From Thermoflexus sp. (lineage in GTDB: Bacteria > Chloroflexota > Anaerolineae > Thermoflexales > Thermoflexaceae), in assembly GCF_034432235.1 (NCBI RefSeq), contig NZ_DAOUCJ010000027.1:1-6209 (forward strand): DNA of 6,209 bases, read 5' to 3'. A model generated the notes under the pieces. It saw only the letters and a list, made by a program, of their open reading frames with translations, made no database searches and was not told the DNA's origin. Positions 1 through 5,959 of this stretch are shown here, in pieces (position 1 is the first letter of the stretch; the number at the start of each line of letters is the position of its first letter). The translations under genes were made by a program, and so were the position numbers.

Positions 1-89
1 GGGCACCACATCCCCCAGCGGATCAGAACCTCCCGGGATCGGGGATAACGCGCCCTCAGCTCTTCGATCGACCACTCCCCCCGGATCAT
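1..89 (-). CDS. DUF1858-type protein, N-terminal part (runs off the left edge)
   Basis: Twenty-nine codons are visible, from an ATG at 89-87 to the window edge. The peptide reads IEELRARYPRSREVL followed by IRWGMWC. This matches the start of DUF1858, a small domain known from proteins associated with hybrid-cluster proteins and other redox proteins, with the pattern 'T.EE...YPE...VL...GM.C..C'. The first cysteine of the expected redox pair is the last complete residue, at position 29; the second would lie outside the window. The start is supported by GGAGG at 98-94, four bases before ATG. The ATG overlaps the stop of the preceding regulator remnant (ATGA), so the two were once translated together. 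The related ScdA N-terminal domain (DUF542) has a similar shape and cannot be excluded from this fragment. Function beyond a probable thiol or redox role is unknown. Confidence 0.68.
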   Translation of the reverse strand, partial: MIRGEWSIEELRARYPRSREVLIRWGMWC

Positions 90-508
90 CGGTCCTCCGC
101 GGAAGCGCTCTCCCTCCCATGCTCGGCGGCCTTCCTCTTCTCCACCTTGCGCCCGAACAAGGAGGGGGGCTCCAGCTCCTCGGCCAGGGCAACCAGCCCG
201 TGGGGCTTCCGCAGCACAACCCGGCGTCGCCCCAGGCGCACCCAGCCCGCCCGTTGCCAACCGTTCAACAGCCGGCTCACGGTGTGCAGGCGCGTCCCAC
301 ACAGCTCCGCCAGCTCCTCCCGGCTCAGGGGCAACACCAGCTCGATCCCCTCCCCCGTCCGCCGGCCGGGCCTCTCAGATGTTCCCGCCTTTCTTCGAGC
401 TGTTCGCGGAATCAACCGAGTGGGGAACGCAGGGAGCGGGCAGCTCCTGACCCTCTTCCCTCTGCCGGAGGAATCCGATAGGCGTGGGCCAGCAGGTCCG
501 AAACCCAC
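86..508 (-). pseudogene. Crp/Fnr-family regulator remnant: only the C-terminal winged helix-turn-helix is recognisable
   Basis: The open frame has 140 codons, but only about residues 48-112 (roughly bases 171-367) look like a protein family. GRRTGEGIELVLPLSREELA, then ELCGTRLHTVSRLLNGWQ and RAGWVRLGRRRVV, form the HTH_Crp_2 fold: the linker, the recognition helix with TVSRLL, and the wing. Family members have about 220-240 residues, with an N-terminal cyclic-nucleotide-binding-like sensor barrel and a long dimerisation helix. Neither is present in this frame; residues 1-44 are low-complexity Pro/Arg/Ser sequence. The first possible start is a GTG at 508 with no Shine-Dalgarno sequence, and an internal TTG also lacks one. 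A second minus-strand frame just upstream encodes helix-like REQLEERREHL, which suggests frameshifted decay. The stop overlaps the ATG of the DUF1858 gene, typical of an intact operon in the past. A functional DNA-binding-only protein remains possible. Confidence 0.55.
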
Positions 509-588
509 CGGGGAACCGGAGCGGATTCCAGCCTCCCGGTTTCCGCTTCCTGGACAGCTTCGAAGGGTCAGTCATTTGAGGAGAAGGA

Positions 589-726
589 ATGAAAATCCAG
601 CGAAGGGTGATCCGCTCAGGGCGGACGGCATTGGATCATTATGATATGATGGTGCAGAGAGCGGAGCAGGCCGGAGTCACCCGCCGGTTCGGCCAGGAAA
701 AAAAACCAAAACAGGTCGAGCGCTGA
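589..726 (+). CDS. Small basic ORF (45 aa), possible leader peptide coupled to the GH63 gene
   Basis: I do not recognise this protein. The ATG at 589 is preceded by GAGGAG at 578-583 with a five-base spacer, one of the better ribosome sites in the window. The product starts MKIQRRVIRSGR and ends with EKKPKQVER. By count it has 12 Arg/Lys against 5 Asp/Glu, so it is strongly basic. No signal peptide, membrane segment or cysteine is seen. Its TGA (724-726) lies three bases before the ATG of the GH63 gene and in the same frame; that gene has no good Shine-Dalgarno of its own. Re-initiation after this ORF is therefore a reasonable inference. An eight-A run (698-705) near the 3' end is a possible slippage site. 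Third-position G/C is weaker than in neighbouring genes. It could instead be untranslated leader if transcription starts within it. Confidence 0.42.
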   Translation: MKIQRRVIRSGRTALDHYDMMVQRAEQAGVTRRFGQEKKPKQVER

Positions 727-729
727 GCT

Positions 730-2031
730 ATGAAGATCGACGATCTGCGAACGGCTGCCGCCGAGGTGCTGCGGCGAAATGATCGGGGAACCTTCACCGC
801 GCCATCCCCGCGGCAGTATCCCCATCTCTGGCTGTGGGATGCCGGGTTCGCGGCGCTGGGCTGGGCCGCTCTGGAGGACTTCAAGCGGGCTTACCGGGAG
901 ATCCGCGCCGCCCTGCGGGGCCAGTGGCGCAACGGGATGCTCCCTCACGTGGTGTTCTATGGCTGGCCCAGCACGTATTTCCCCGGGGCAGATGTCTGGC
1001 GCTCGGATCTTGCGCCGGAGGCGCCGGGGGATCTCCCGACCTCGGGCATCACCCAGCCCCCGGTCCTGGCCCTCGTCGCCTGGATCCTCTTCCAGCACGA
1101 TCCGGATCGCCGACGGGCCGAGGCCTTCCTCCGCGAGGTCTTCCCGGCCCTGCACGCCTATCATCGCTGGCTCCACACCGTTCGGGATCCCGATGACATC
1201 GGCCTGAGCTGCATCGTCCATCCCTGGGAATCCGGAATGGATAACAGCCCCCTCTGGGACCTCCCCCTATCCCGGGTCCCCACGGAAGGCCTTCCCCCCT
1301 ATCAACGGGCCGACGCCCACTGGGTCCCGGAGGAGCAGCGCCCCCGTCGTGCCGATTACGACCGCTTCCTCGCCCTGATCTTCCACCTCCGATCCCACCA
1401 GTATGGGGAAAGCGGGGTGCGCCGCTCCCCCTTCCGCGTTTACGATGTCCTGTTCAACGCGCTGCGCCATCGCTCGGAGGAAGCCCTGCTGGCCATGGCC
1501 CGGACCCTGGGAGAACCCGTCGGGGAAATCGAGGGATGGCTGGAACGAAGCCGGGCCGCTTTCCAGACCCGGTTATGGGACCCTGCGCGCGGATTTTTCC
1601 TGGACTGGGATGGGGTGGCGGGTGATCGGATCCCGGTGATCGCCTCCGGGGGGTTCCTGACGCTGTATGCCGGCCTGGCCACACCGGAGCAGGCCCGGGA
1701 GATGGTGGACCGTTACCTGAGGAACCCGGAGGCCTTCGCCCCTAATGGAGGAACCCGTTATCTGGTTCCAACGGTGAGCAAAGCCGACGCGGGCTGGGAG
1801 CCACGGCGCTACTGGCGGGGACCCATCTGGATCAATGTGAACGCTCTCATCGCCCACGGCCTGGCCCGCTACGGGTTCCATGCGCTCGCCGGGGAGATCC
1901 GCCGTCACACGCTGGAGCTGATCGCCCGCTCTGGGTTTCACGAGTATTATGACCCCCGAACCGGGGAAGGCCTGGGGATCGGGGACTTCACCTGGTCCGC
2001 TGCCCTCTTACTGGGATGGGAACTGCTGTAG
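730..2031 (+). CDS. Glycoside hydrolase family 63 protein, probable mannosylglycerate/glucosylglycerate hydrolase
   Basis: The 433-residue protein is close to the length of bacterial mannosylglycerate and glucosylglycerate hydrolases of GH63 (about 420-450), which have a single (alpha/alpha)6 barrel and split the alpha-glycosidic bond with inversion. Visible family motifs in order: PSPRQYPHLWLWDAGF (residues 25-40, substrate pocket), HPWESGMDNSPLWD (164-177; D171 fits the general acid), YWRGPIWINVNAL (361-373), and FHEYYDPRTGEGLG (403-416; E405 fits the general base), followed by FTWSAALL. No signal peptide is seen, so it should be cytosolic. A stop codon lies in frame six bases upstream and the next Met is residue 69, so ATG 730 is the start although no clear Shine-Dalgarno precedes it. 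It probably relies on coupling to the small ORF ending at 726. The family is clear; the exact substrate is inferred. Trimming of other alpha-glucosides is an alternative. Confidence 0.85.
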   Translation: MKIDDLRTAAAEVLRRNDRGTFTAPSPRQYPHLWLWDAGFAALGWAALEDFKRAYREIRAALRGQWRNGMLPHVVFYGWPSTYFPGADVWRSDLAPEAPGDLPTSGITQPPVLALVAWILFQHDPDRRRAEAFLREVFPALHAYHRWLHTVRDPDDIGLSCIVHPWESGMDNSPLWDLPLSRVPTEGLPPYQRADAHWVPEEQRPRRADYDRFLALIFHLRSHQYGESGVRRSPFRVYDVLFNALRHRSEEALLAMARTLGEPVGEIEGWLERSRAAFQTRLWDPARGFFLDWDGVAGDRIPVIASGGFLTLYAGLATPEQAREMVDRYLRNPEAFAPNGGTRYLVPTVSKADAGWEPRRYWRGPIWINVNALIAHGLARYGFHALAGEIRRHTLELIARSGFHEYYDPRTGEGLGIGDFTWSAALLLGWELL

Positions 2032-2055
2032 ACATCCGCCGGAAACGGAGGCCCT

Positions 2056-2631
2056 ATGGCGCATGCGCCCGTGGTGATCCGGTTCTTCGCCCCTGTGATC
2101 GACATCACCATCAATGCTCTCCTCAACGCTGTCGATCAGAAAATGCGGGAAGGCCATCGGGACTTCCTGCTGCTGCTCTCCTCTCCGGGCGGGAGCGTCT
2201 TCCATGGCCTGAGCGCTTACAATTACCTGAAAGGGATCCCCGCTCGCATCACCACCTGCAATTTCGGCAGCGTCGATTCCATCGGCGTGGTGCTGTATTG
2301 CGCAGGAGCCCGTCGCCTGTCTGTGCCCCATGCCCGCTTCCTGCTCCACGGAATCAGCGCGCAGTTCCCCCAGCCGATCAGCCTGGAGGAGAAACAGCTG
2401 GAGGAGCGCATGAAGGGCCTGCGGATCGATCTGGAGAACATCGCCAAGGTGATCGCGACCAGCACGGGGAAGCCGGTGGAGGAGGTGATCGCCGCCATGC
2501 ACGATCGGATCACGCTGAACCCGGAGGAAGCGAAGGCATGGGGGCTGGTCCACGAGATCGTGCATGAGCTTTTCCCGGCCGGCGCAGAGGTGATTTCCAT
2601 TCAGTATCAGGAGCCCCCCCACCTGGCCTGA
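2056..2631 (+). CDS. ClpP/SDH-fold serine protease (solitary ClpP-like protein)
   Basis: The 191-residue protein has the crotonase-like ClpP fold. LLLLSSPGGSVFHGL (residues 38-52) is the ClpP strand and oxyanion glycine loop. FGSVDSIGVVLYCAG (70-84) holds the candidate nucleophile S75, where classical ClpP has a G.AASMG context. PHARFLLHG (91-99) supplies candidate H98. HDRITLNPEEAKAWGLVHE (149-167) corresponds to the ERD..L...EA.EYGL.D segment, making D150 the candidate third triad residue. Ser-to-His spacing matches ClpP to within about two residues. There is no propeptide and no Clp ATPase gene nearby, and the N-terminus lacks the usual ClpP axial loop sequence. Many bacteria carry such a paralog of unknown substrate beside their normal clpP. 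GGAGG at 2047-2051 lies four bases before ATG. The gene follows the GH63 stop by 24 bases, so the two are probably cotranscribed. Calling it true ClpP would overstate the evidence. Confidence 0.8.
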   Translation: MAHAPVVIRFFAPVIDITINALLNAVDQKMREGHRDFLLLLSSPGGSVFHGLSAYNYLKGIPARITTCNFGSVDSIGVVLYCAGARRLSVPHARFLLHGISAQFPQPISLEEKQLEERMKGLRIDLENIAKVIATSTGKPVEEVIAAMHDRITLNPEEAKAWGLVHEIVHELFPAGAEVISIQYQEPPHLA

Positions 2632-2784
2632 GCCGGTCCGTTCGATCGGGCGCTCCGGATCCCTCCGCTTCTGTGTCCGGTGCTTTGCTTTCCTCATAAT
2701 GGGGAGGCCATCACCCTGGTCATCCGAACCGAGGGGAGACGGTGACGCTGGATGAGGTCACCCGGGGGCGCATCATCACGGAGG

Positions 2785-2820
2785 GATGGGACACGCTGGT
2801 TCCCTTCGTCCCATCTTTCT
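2785..2820 (+). terminator. Candidate plus-strand terminator hairpin
   Basis: GATGGGAC (2785-2792) pairs perfectly with GTCCCATC (2808-2815) across a 15-base loop, and TTTCT follows directly. The T tract is interrupted and the loop is large, so it would be a moderate terminator. It lies about 150 bases after the ClpP-like gene, in the right orientation to end the GH63-protease transcript. Confidence 0.38.
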
Positions 2821-2856
2821 TCCGCGCCTGATCCTCCCGCCCTCTGGATGGCATTC

Positions 2857-2904
2857 CCGGGAAAGAGGGGGAGGGTTTCGCGAGGGATCCTCTTCCCGGC
2901 TTTT
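2857..2904 (+). terminator. Second candidate plus-strand terminator hairpin
   Basis: CCGGGAAAGAGG (2857-2868) pairs with CCTCTTCCCGG (2889-2899), eleven pairs with one bulged A, over a 20-base loop. After one C, TTTT follows (2901-2904). The stem is strong and GC-rich, and the T run is on the plus-strand side only. It may act as backup to the hairpin 40 bases upstream, stopping transcription before it enters the convergent DUF4282 gene. Confidence 0.42.
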
Positions 2905-2979
2905 CGACATCGAGAAAGATGGTCCCTCTGGCAATTCGGGCCATGACCTCCCCGCCGACCTGACCCCCCGAATCGTCCA

Positions 2980-3300
2980 TCACGCGCCTGTCGGACGCTG
3001 ACGCTCCAGTAGCTCCCGGATGTCGGTCAGGGTCTCGCTGATCCGGAACGTCACGATCAGCAGCTCCGCGTAGATTCTCGAAATCAGGATCCCCAGGACT
3101 ACGACCAGCGGGCTCAGACAGAGGGCCCCGAGGATCGCCCCCGCGCCATCGCGTCGCCCCGCCAGCCCACCTCCCGTGATCCCGCCGAACAAAACGACAC
3201 AGCCGGCCAGGACGCTCAGGGCGACCCCGATCCAGAACAGCACCTGAATGAGATACGGGGTGATCATGCGGCGGAAGGTGAGGAAGTCTTCCCAGTTCAT
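2980..3300 (-). CDS. DUF4282 family small membrane protein
   Basis: The 106-residue product carries the whole DUF4282 pattern: DFLTFRRMITPYLIQ at the start (5-19), a hydrophobic segment at about 16-40, a Gly/Ala-rich loop with RRD, a second hydrophobic segment at about 53-73, and the signature RIYAELLIVTFRISETLTDIR (75-95) before a charged tail. It should sit in the cytoplasmic membrane with two spans. The family's function is unknown. An ATG 57 bases further upstream is possible, but ATG 3300 is chosen because GGAGG lies five bases before it (3310-3306) and because family members begin with the 'DFL.FRRM' segment. It lies downstream of the MFS gene on the same strand, but an intrinsic terminator and its own candidate promoter separate them. 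Confidence 0.83.
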   Translation of the reverse strand: MNWEDFLTFRRMITPYLIQVLFWIGVALSVLAGCVVLFGGITGGGLAGRRDGAGAILGALCLSPLVVVLGILISRIYAELLIVTFRISETLTDIRELLERQRPTGA

Positions 3301-3334
3301 GCGGACCTCCCGAACGCGTAGATTCGATGCATCC

Positions 3335-3364
3335 AGTTTAGGACCCATCGCGCCCACGCGCCAA
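3335..3364 (-). promoter_or_regulatory. Candidate promoter for the DUF4282 gene
   Basis: On the minus strand, TTGGCG (3364-3359) and TAAACT (3340-3335) are separated by 18 bases, a reasonable sigma-70-type arrangement with four of six matches in each box. It lies between the terminator of the MFS gene and the DUF4282 start at 3300, where a separate promoter is expected. It was found by eye only. Confidence 0.33.
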
Positions 3365-3376
3365 CGGCCACCGTTG

Positions 3377-3394
3377 AAAAACCGGGTTGCCCGG
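3377..3394 (-). terminator. Short intrinsic terminator after the MFS gene
   Basis: Read on the minus strand, CCGGG (3394-3390), loop CAA and CCCGG (3386-3382) form a five-pair all-GC stem followed directly by TTTTT (3381-3377). It begins six bases after the MFS stop codon. The stem is short, but its position and T tract fit a rho-independent terminator closing the galK-MFS transcription unit. A second small dyad (CAACGG/CCGTTG, 3362-3376) follows without a T run. Confidence 0.52.
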
Positions 3395-3399
3395 AGGAT

Positions 3400-4707
3400 C
3401 TACGGCAACCGGCGGATCCCGGGGTAGCGCTGATGAGCCCAGATCATATAGCTCAGGCTGACGACAGCACCCAGAGCGACGGTAGCCGGTGCGCCCAGCC
3501 GGCCGGCCATCAAACCTGCCTGCAGGCCCCCGAGGCGCATCATCGCCTGAAAGGAAAGAGTGTAAACCCCCATCACCCGCCCCCGCACGGAATCCTCCAC
3601 GTGGGTCTGGATCAGGGTGTTGGCCAGCGCGTTCTGCCACACGAACGCGATCCCGGTGAGCACGAGAAAGCCCAGAGCGATGAAGAAAGACCGGGAAAGG
3701 GAGAACCCCAGCAACGCCATCGGAAAGCCCAGGTTCCCCCACGTCAGCATGCGCCCCCGCTGGCCTGCGTCTCCATACGCCGCCGCCAGCAACGCCCCGG
3801 CCACCGCGCCAACCCCGACCGCCCCCATCATGAGGCCATAGGCGACCGCTTCCGGCTGGACGCATGACAGGAGCGCTCCCCCCAGACGGCTCTCCGCCGC
3901 TGCCCGGCAAAGGGCCCCCACCACCGGCGCCGCGCTATCCCGAAGGGAGGTCCGGGCGAAAACCGGGAGAAGGGTGGTGTAGGGCATCGATAGAAAGGCG
4001 GAAACCCCCACCATGCTCACCAGGCCCTGCAGGATCACATCGGATCGGATCCGCGCCAGCCCGGCCAGAGGATCCCCGGAAGCTCCAGACAGGCGCCGCC
4101 GGGCGGTCGAGGCCGGCAACCGCATGGCCAGGAGGCCGGCGATCACCGCGAGAAAGGAAAGGCCGTTCAGAAAGAACGCCATGGCCTCCCCTAAGGTCGC
4201 CACCACCAGGCCGGCCAGGGAGGGGCCGATGATCCGCGCGAAGTTGAAGAGGGAGGAGTTCAGGGCGATGGCGTTTCCCAGATCTTCCTCGCCCACCATC
4301 TCCACCACAAAGGCCTGACGGGCAGGCACATCCAGCATCTGAAAGGCGGCCAGGAGCATCGCCATGACCCAGACGTGCCAGACCTGGATCCACCCGCTCC
4401 AGGTCAGCCAGGCCAGGAGGAAGGCCTGACCCATCATGAGCGATTGCGTGATCACAATCAACCAGCGCCGGGGGAAGCGATCCGCCAGGCTTCCACCGAA
4501 GAGGGCCAGGGGCAAAAGCGGCAGAACGGAGAGGCCGTTCATAACGCCCAGGCTGACCGGCGATCCGCTGAGCCGATAGACCAGCCAGTTCTGGGCGATC
4601 GTTTGCATCCAGGTCCCGCTGAGGGAGATCAGCTGGCCGATGAAATACAGGCGGTAATTCCAGTGGCGAAGCGCCCGGAAGGGATGATGCGCGCGATGGG
4701 TGGACAT
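3400..4707 (-). CDS. MFS transporter of the MFS_3 / DHA3 (EntS-like exporter) type
   Basis: The 435-residue product is an integral membrane protein with roughly a dozen hydrophobic segments. Family hallmarks are FRALRHWNYRLYFIGQLISL and GTWMQTIAQNWLVY in the first helix region (10-44), the MFS motif A loop GGSLADRFPRRW (71-82), and DVPARQAFVVEMV with NAIALNSSLFNFARIIGPSL (126-164). These are typical of MFS_3 proteins, which include the enterobactin exporter EntS and many drug or unknown exporters. An unusual hydrophilic-to-amphipathic stretch at about 253-289, containing two Cys, lengthens the loop after LLPVFAR. I prefer ATG 4707 because GAGGG (4721-4717) lies nine bases upstream; the ATG at 4716 abuts that site. 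It begins 62 bases after the galK stop, so cotranscription is likely, but the subfamily gives no reason to call it a galactose importer. The substrate cannot be read from sequence. Confidence 0.82.
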   Translation of the reverse strand: MSTHRAHHPFRALRHWNYRLYFIGQLISLSGTWMQTIAQNWLVYRLSGSPVSLGVMNGLSVLPLLPLALFGGSLADRFPRRWLIVITQSLMMGQAFLLAWLTWSGWIQVWHVWVMAMLLAAFQMLDVPARQAFVVEMVGEEDLGNAIALNSSLFNFARIIGPSLAGLVVATLGEAMAFFLNGLSFLAVIAGLLAMRLPASTARRRLSGASGDPLAGLARIRSDVILQGLVSMVGVSAFLSMPYTTLLPVFARTSLRDSAAPVVGALCRAAAESRLGGALLSCVQPEAVAYGLMMGAVGVGAVAGALLAAAYGDAGQRGRMLTWGNLGFPMALLGFSLSRSFFIALGFLVLTGIAFVWQNALANTLIQTHVEDSVRGRVMGVYTLSFQAMMRLGGLQAGLMAGRLGAPATVALGAVVSLSYMIWAHQRYPGIRRLP

Positions 4708-4769
4708 GGCAGGCATCCCTCATCAGCGATGGATCGGAAGAAAGGGCCGCCTCCGACAGCCCCCGGATT

Positions 4770-5933
4770 CTATTCGAAATGAACGGTGGCCCCATCATCC
4801 GGCTCCACCGCAAACAGAGCGGGGCGCCGGCCGAAACGCGCTTCATAATGCCGGATGATGACCTCGCCCGCCGCCTGAGCGGCCTCCCGCCGGACGACCG
4901 CCAGGATGCTGCCTCCGAAGCCGGCCCCCGTCAGCCGGGCCCCGTATACGCCGGGAACAGAACGGGCCGCCTCCACCAGGGTGTCCAGCTCGGGAGCGCT
5001 CACTTCATAATCGCTCCGCAGGCTCTCGTGAGAGGCGTTGAGCTGTTCCCCAAAGGCCGGAAGATCCCCGCGCTCCAGCGCTGCCACGGCATGCAGGACC
5101 CGCTCGTTCTCCGTCACCACATGCCGGGCCCGCCGGTAGATCCGGTCCGGAAGCTCCATGCGGGCGGCCTCCAGCTGCGCCCGGGATATATCCCGCAGCG
5201 CACGGATCCCGGGATATCGCCCCTGGAGCCGCCGCACCGCTTCCTCGCACTGCGCCCGGCGCGCATTGTATTCGGAGGCCGCCAGCTCCCGGCGCACCCC
5301 GCTATCAGCCACCAGGACCACGATCTCCTCCGGGATCGGGATGAGGCGGGTCTCCAGGGAGCGGCAATCGATGAGCAGGGCATGGCCGCGCCGGCCGAAC
5401 AGGGCGGCCATCTGGTCCATGATCCCACATCGCACGCCCACGAATTCGTTCTCCGCCCGCTGACACAGCCGGGCCAGCTCCAGCCGGGGCACCTCGTGAC
5501 CGCCCAGGGCGACCCACGCCATGGCGAACGCTACCTCCAGCGCGGCGGAGGAGCTCAACCCGCTGCCGATCGGCACATCCCCCGCCACCGCCGCATCCAC
5601 CCCTGGAAAGCGAAAGCCCGCCTGCTCCAGGGCCCAGGCCACCCCGGCCGGATAGGCCGCCCATCCCCGCACCCCCCCCGGCTGCAGCTCGTCCAGGGAG
5701 AACACGGCCTCTTCCCCGAAATCCGCGGCGATGAGATGGACCCGGCGATCCCGTCGGGGGCGGGCGGCCACCCAGATGGCCCGGTGGATCGCCATCGGGA
5801 GGACAAAGCCGTCGTTATAGTCCGTGTGCTCCCCGATCAGATTCACCCGGCCGGGGGCCCGGGCTCGCACACAGGGAAGCTCCCCAAACCGCTCCTGAAA
5901 CGCCCCAATCGCCCGCGTCTCCGCGTGGGTCAT
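4770..5933 (-). CDS. galK: Galactokinase (GHMP kinase family)
   Basis: The 387-residue product phosphorylates galactose at C1 with ATP in the cytoplasm, the entry to the Leloir pathway; E. coli GalK has 382 residues. The galactokinase signature GRVNLIGEHTDYNDG (28-42) supplies R29, E35 and D38. The GHMP ATP loop is PIGSGLSSSAALE (121-133). The catalytic base is expected at D173 within GIMDQMA (170-176). The C-terminal GHMP motif is GARLTGAGFGGS (331-342). All key residues are present. The open frame extends 27 codons further upstream, but ATG 5933 is chosen because GGAGG (5945-5941) lies seven bases before it and the extension lacks homology. Its ribosome site abuts a 15-base dyad. No galT, galE or mutarotase is seen here; an MFS exporter follows. 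An eight-C run (5672-5679) in the coding region does not break the frame. Confidence 0.95.
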   Translation of the reverse strand: MTHAETRAIGAFQERFGELPCVRARAPGRVNLIGEHTDYNDGFVLPMAIHRAIWVAARPRRDRRVHLIAADFGEEAVFSLDELQPGGVRGWAAYPAGVAWALEQAGFRFPGVDAAVAGDVPIGSGLSSSAALEVAFAMAWVALGGHEVPRLELARLCQRAENEFVGVRCGIMDQMAALFGRRGHALLIDCRSLETRLIPIPEEIVVLVADSGVRRELAASEYNARRAQCEEAVRRLQGRYPGIRALRDISRAQLEAARMELPDRIYRRARHVVTENERVLHAVAALERGDLPAFGEQLNASHESLRSDYEVSAPELDTLVEAARSVPGVYGARLTGAGFGGSILAVVRREAAQAAGEVIIRHYEARFGRRPALFAVEPDDGATVHFE

Positions 5934-5944
5934 TGGATCGCCTC

Positions 5945-5959
5945 CGATTCCGCGAATCG
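5945..5959. repeat. 15-base dyad at the galK ribosome site
   Basis: CGATTC-CGC-GAATCG is a perfect six-pair inverted repeat with a three-base centre. Its galK-proximal edge overlaps the first G of the GGAGG used by galK. It could be an operator half-site arrangement or an RNA hairpin next to the ribosome site. There is no independent support for a regulator. Confidence 0.4.

Larger units (their letters stand above)
2632..2979. other. Convergent intergenic region without a convincing gene
   Basis: These 348 bases separate the 3' ends of the ClpP-like gene (plus) and the DUF4282 gene (minus). They hold two hairpins followed by T-rich stretches on the plus strand (2785-2820 and 2857-2904). A wider dyad is also present, ATTCGGG (2934-2940) against CCCGAAT (2967-2973). 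A 29-codon GTG ORF (2742-2831) has an AG-rich stretch upstream, but it contains the first hairpin. A minus-strand open frame overlapping the DUF4282 stop looks non-coding in composition. Nothing resembling an RNA gene or mobile element is seen. Confidence 0.6.

Noticed and set aside
635..650. ATCAT-T-ATGAT dyad with two overlapping TATGAT boxes upstream of the GH63 gene.
   Set aside because: It looks like a -10 region, but no -35 box is found at 16-18 bases, and it lies inside the small ORF with the good ribosome site. I could not support it as a promoter or operator.
2720..2980. Minus-strand open frame of 86 codons whose ATG overlaps the DUF4282 stop (TGATG).
   Set aside because: The overlap is suggestive, but there is no ribosome site, the second half is Pro/Ser/Arg/Lys-rich without family character, third-position G/C looks lower than in neighbouring genes, and it runs antisense through two plus-strand hairpins.
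3301..3357. 19-codon N-terminal extension of the DUF4282 protein.
   Set aside because: GGAGG lies five bases before the ATG at 3300, the family motif begins directly after it, and the extension covers the candidate promoter.
3362..3376. CAACGG-CCA-CCGTTG hairpin followed by GAAAAA on the plus strand.
   Set aside because: A-rich rather than T-rich sequence follows it on the plus strand, and on the minus strand the T run precedes it, so it is not a terminator by itself.
5182..5195. Perfect 14-base palindrome CGGGATATATCCCG inside galK, with a third copy of the half-site at 5210-5217.
   Set aside because: It encodes ordinary galactokinase residues (Arg-Asp-Ile-Ser-Arg) in a well-conserved reading frame. 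A chance palindrome is the simpler reading without comparative data.
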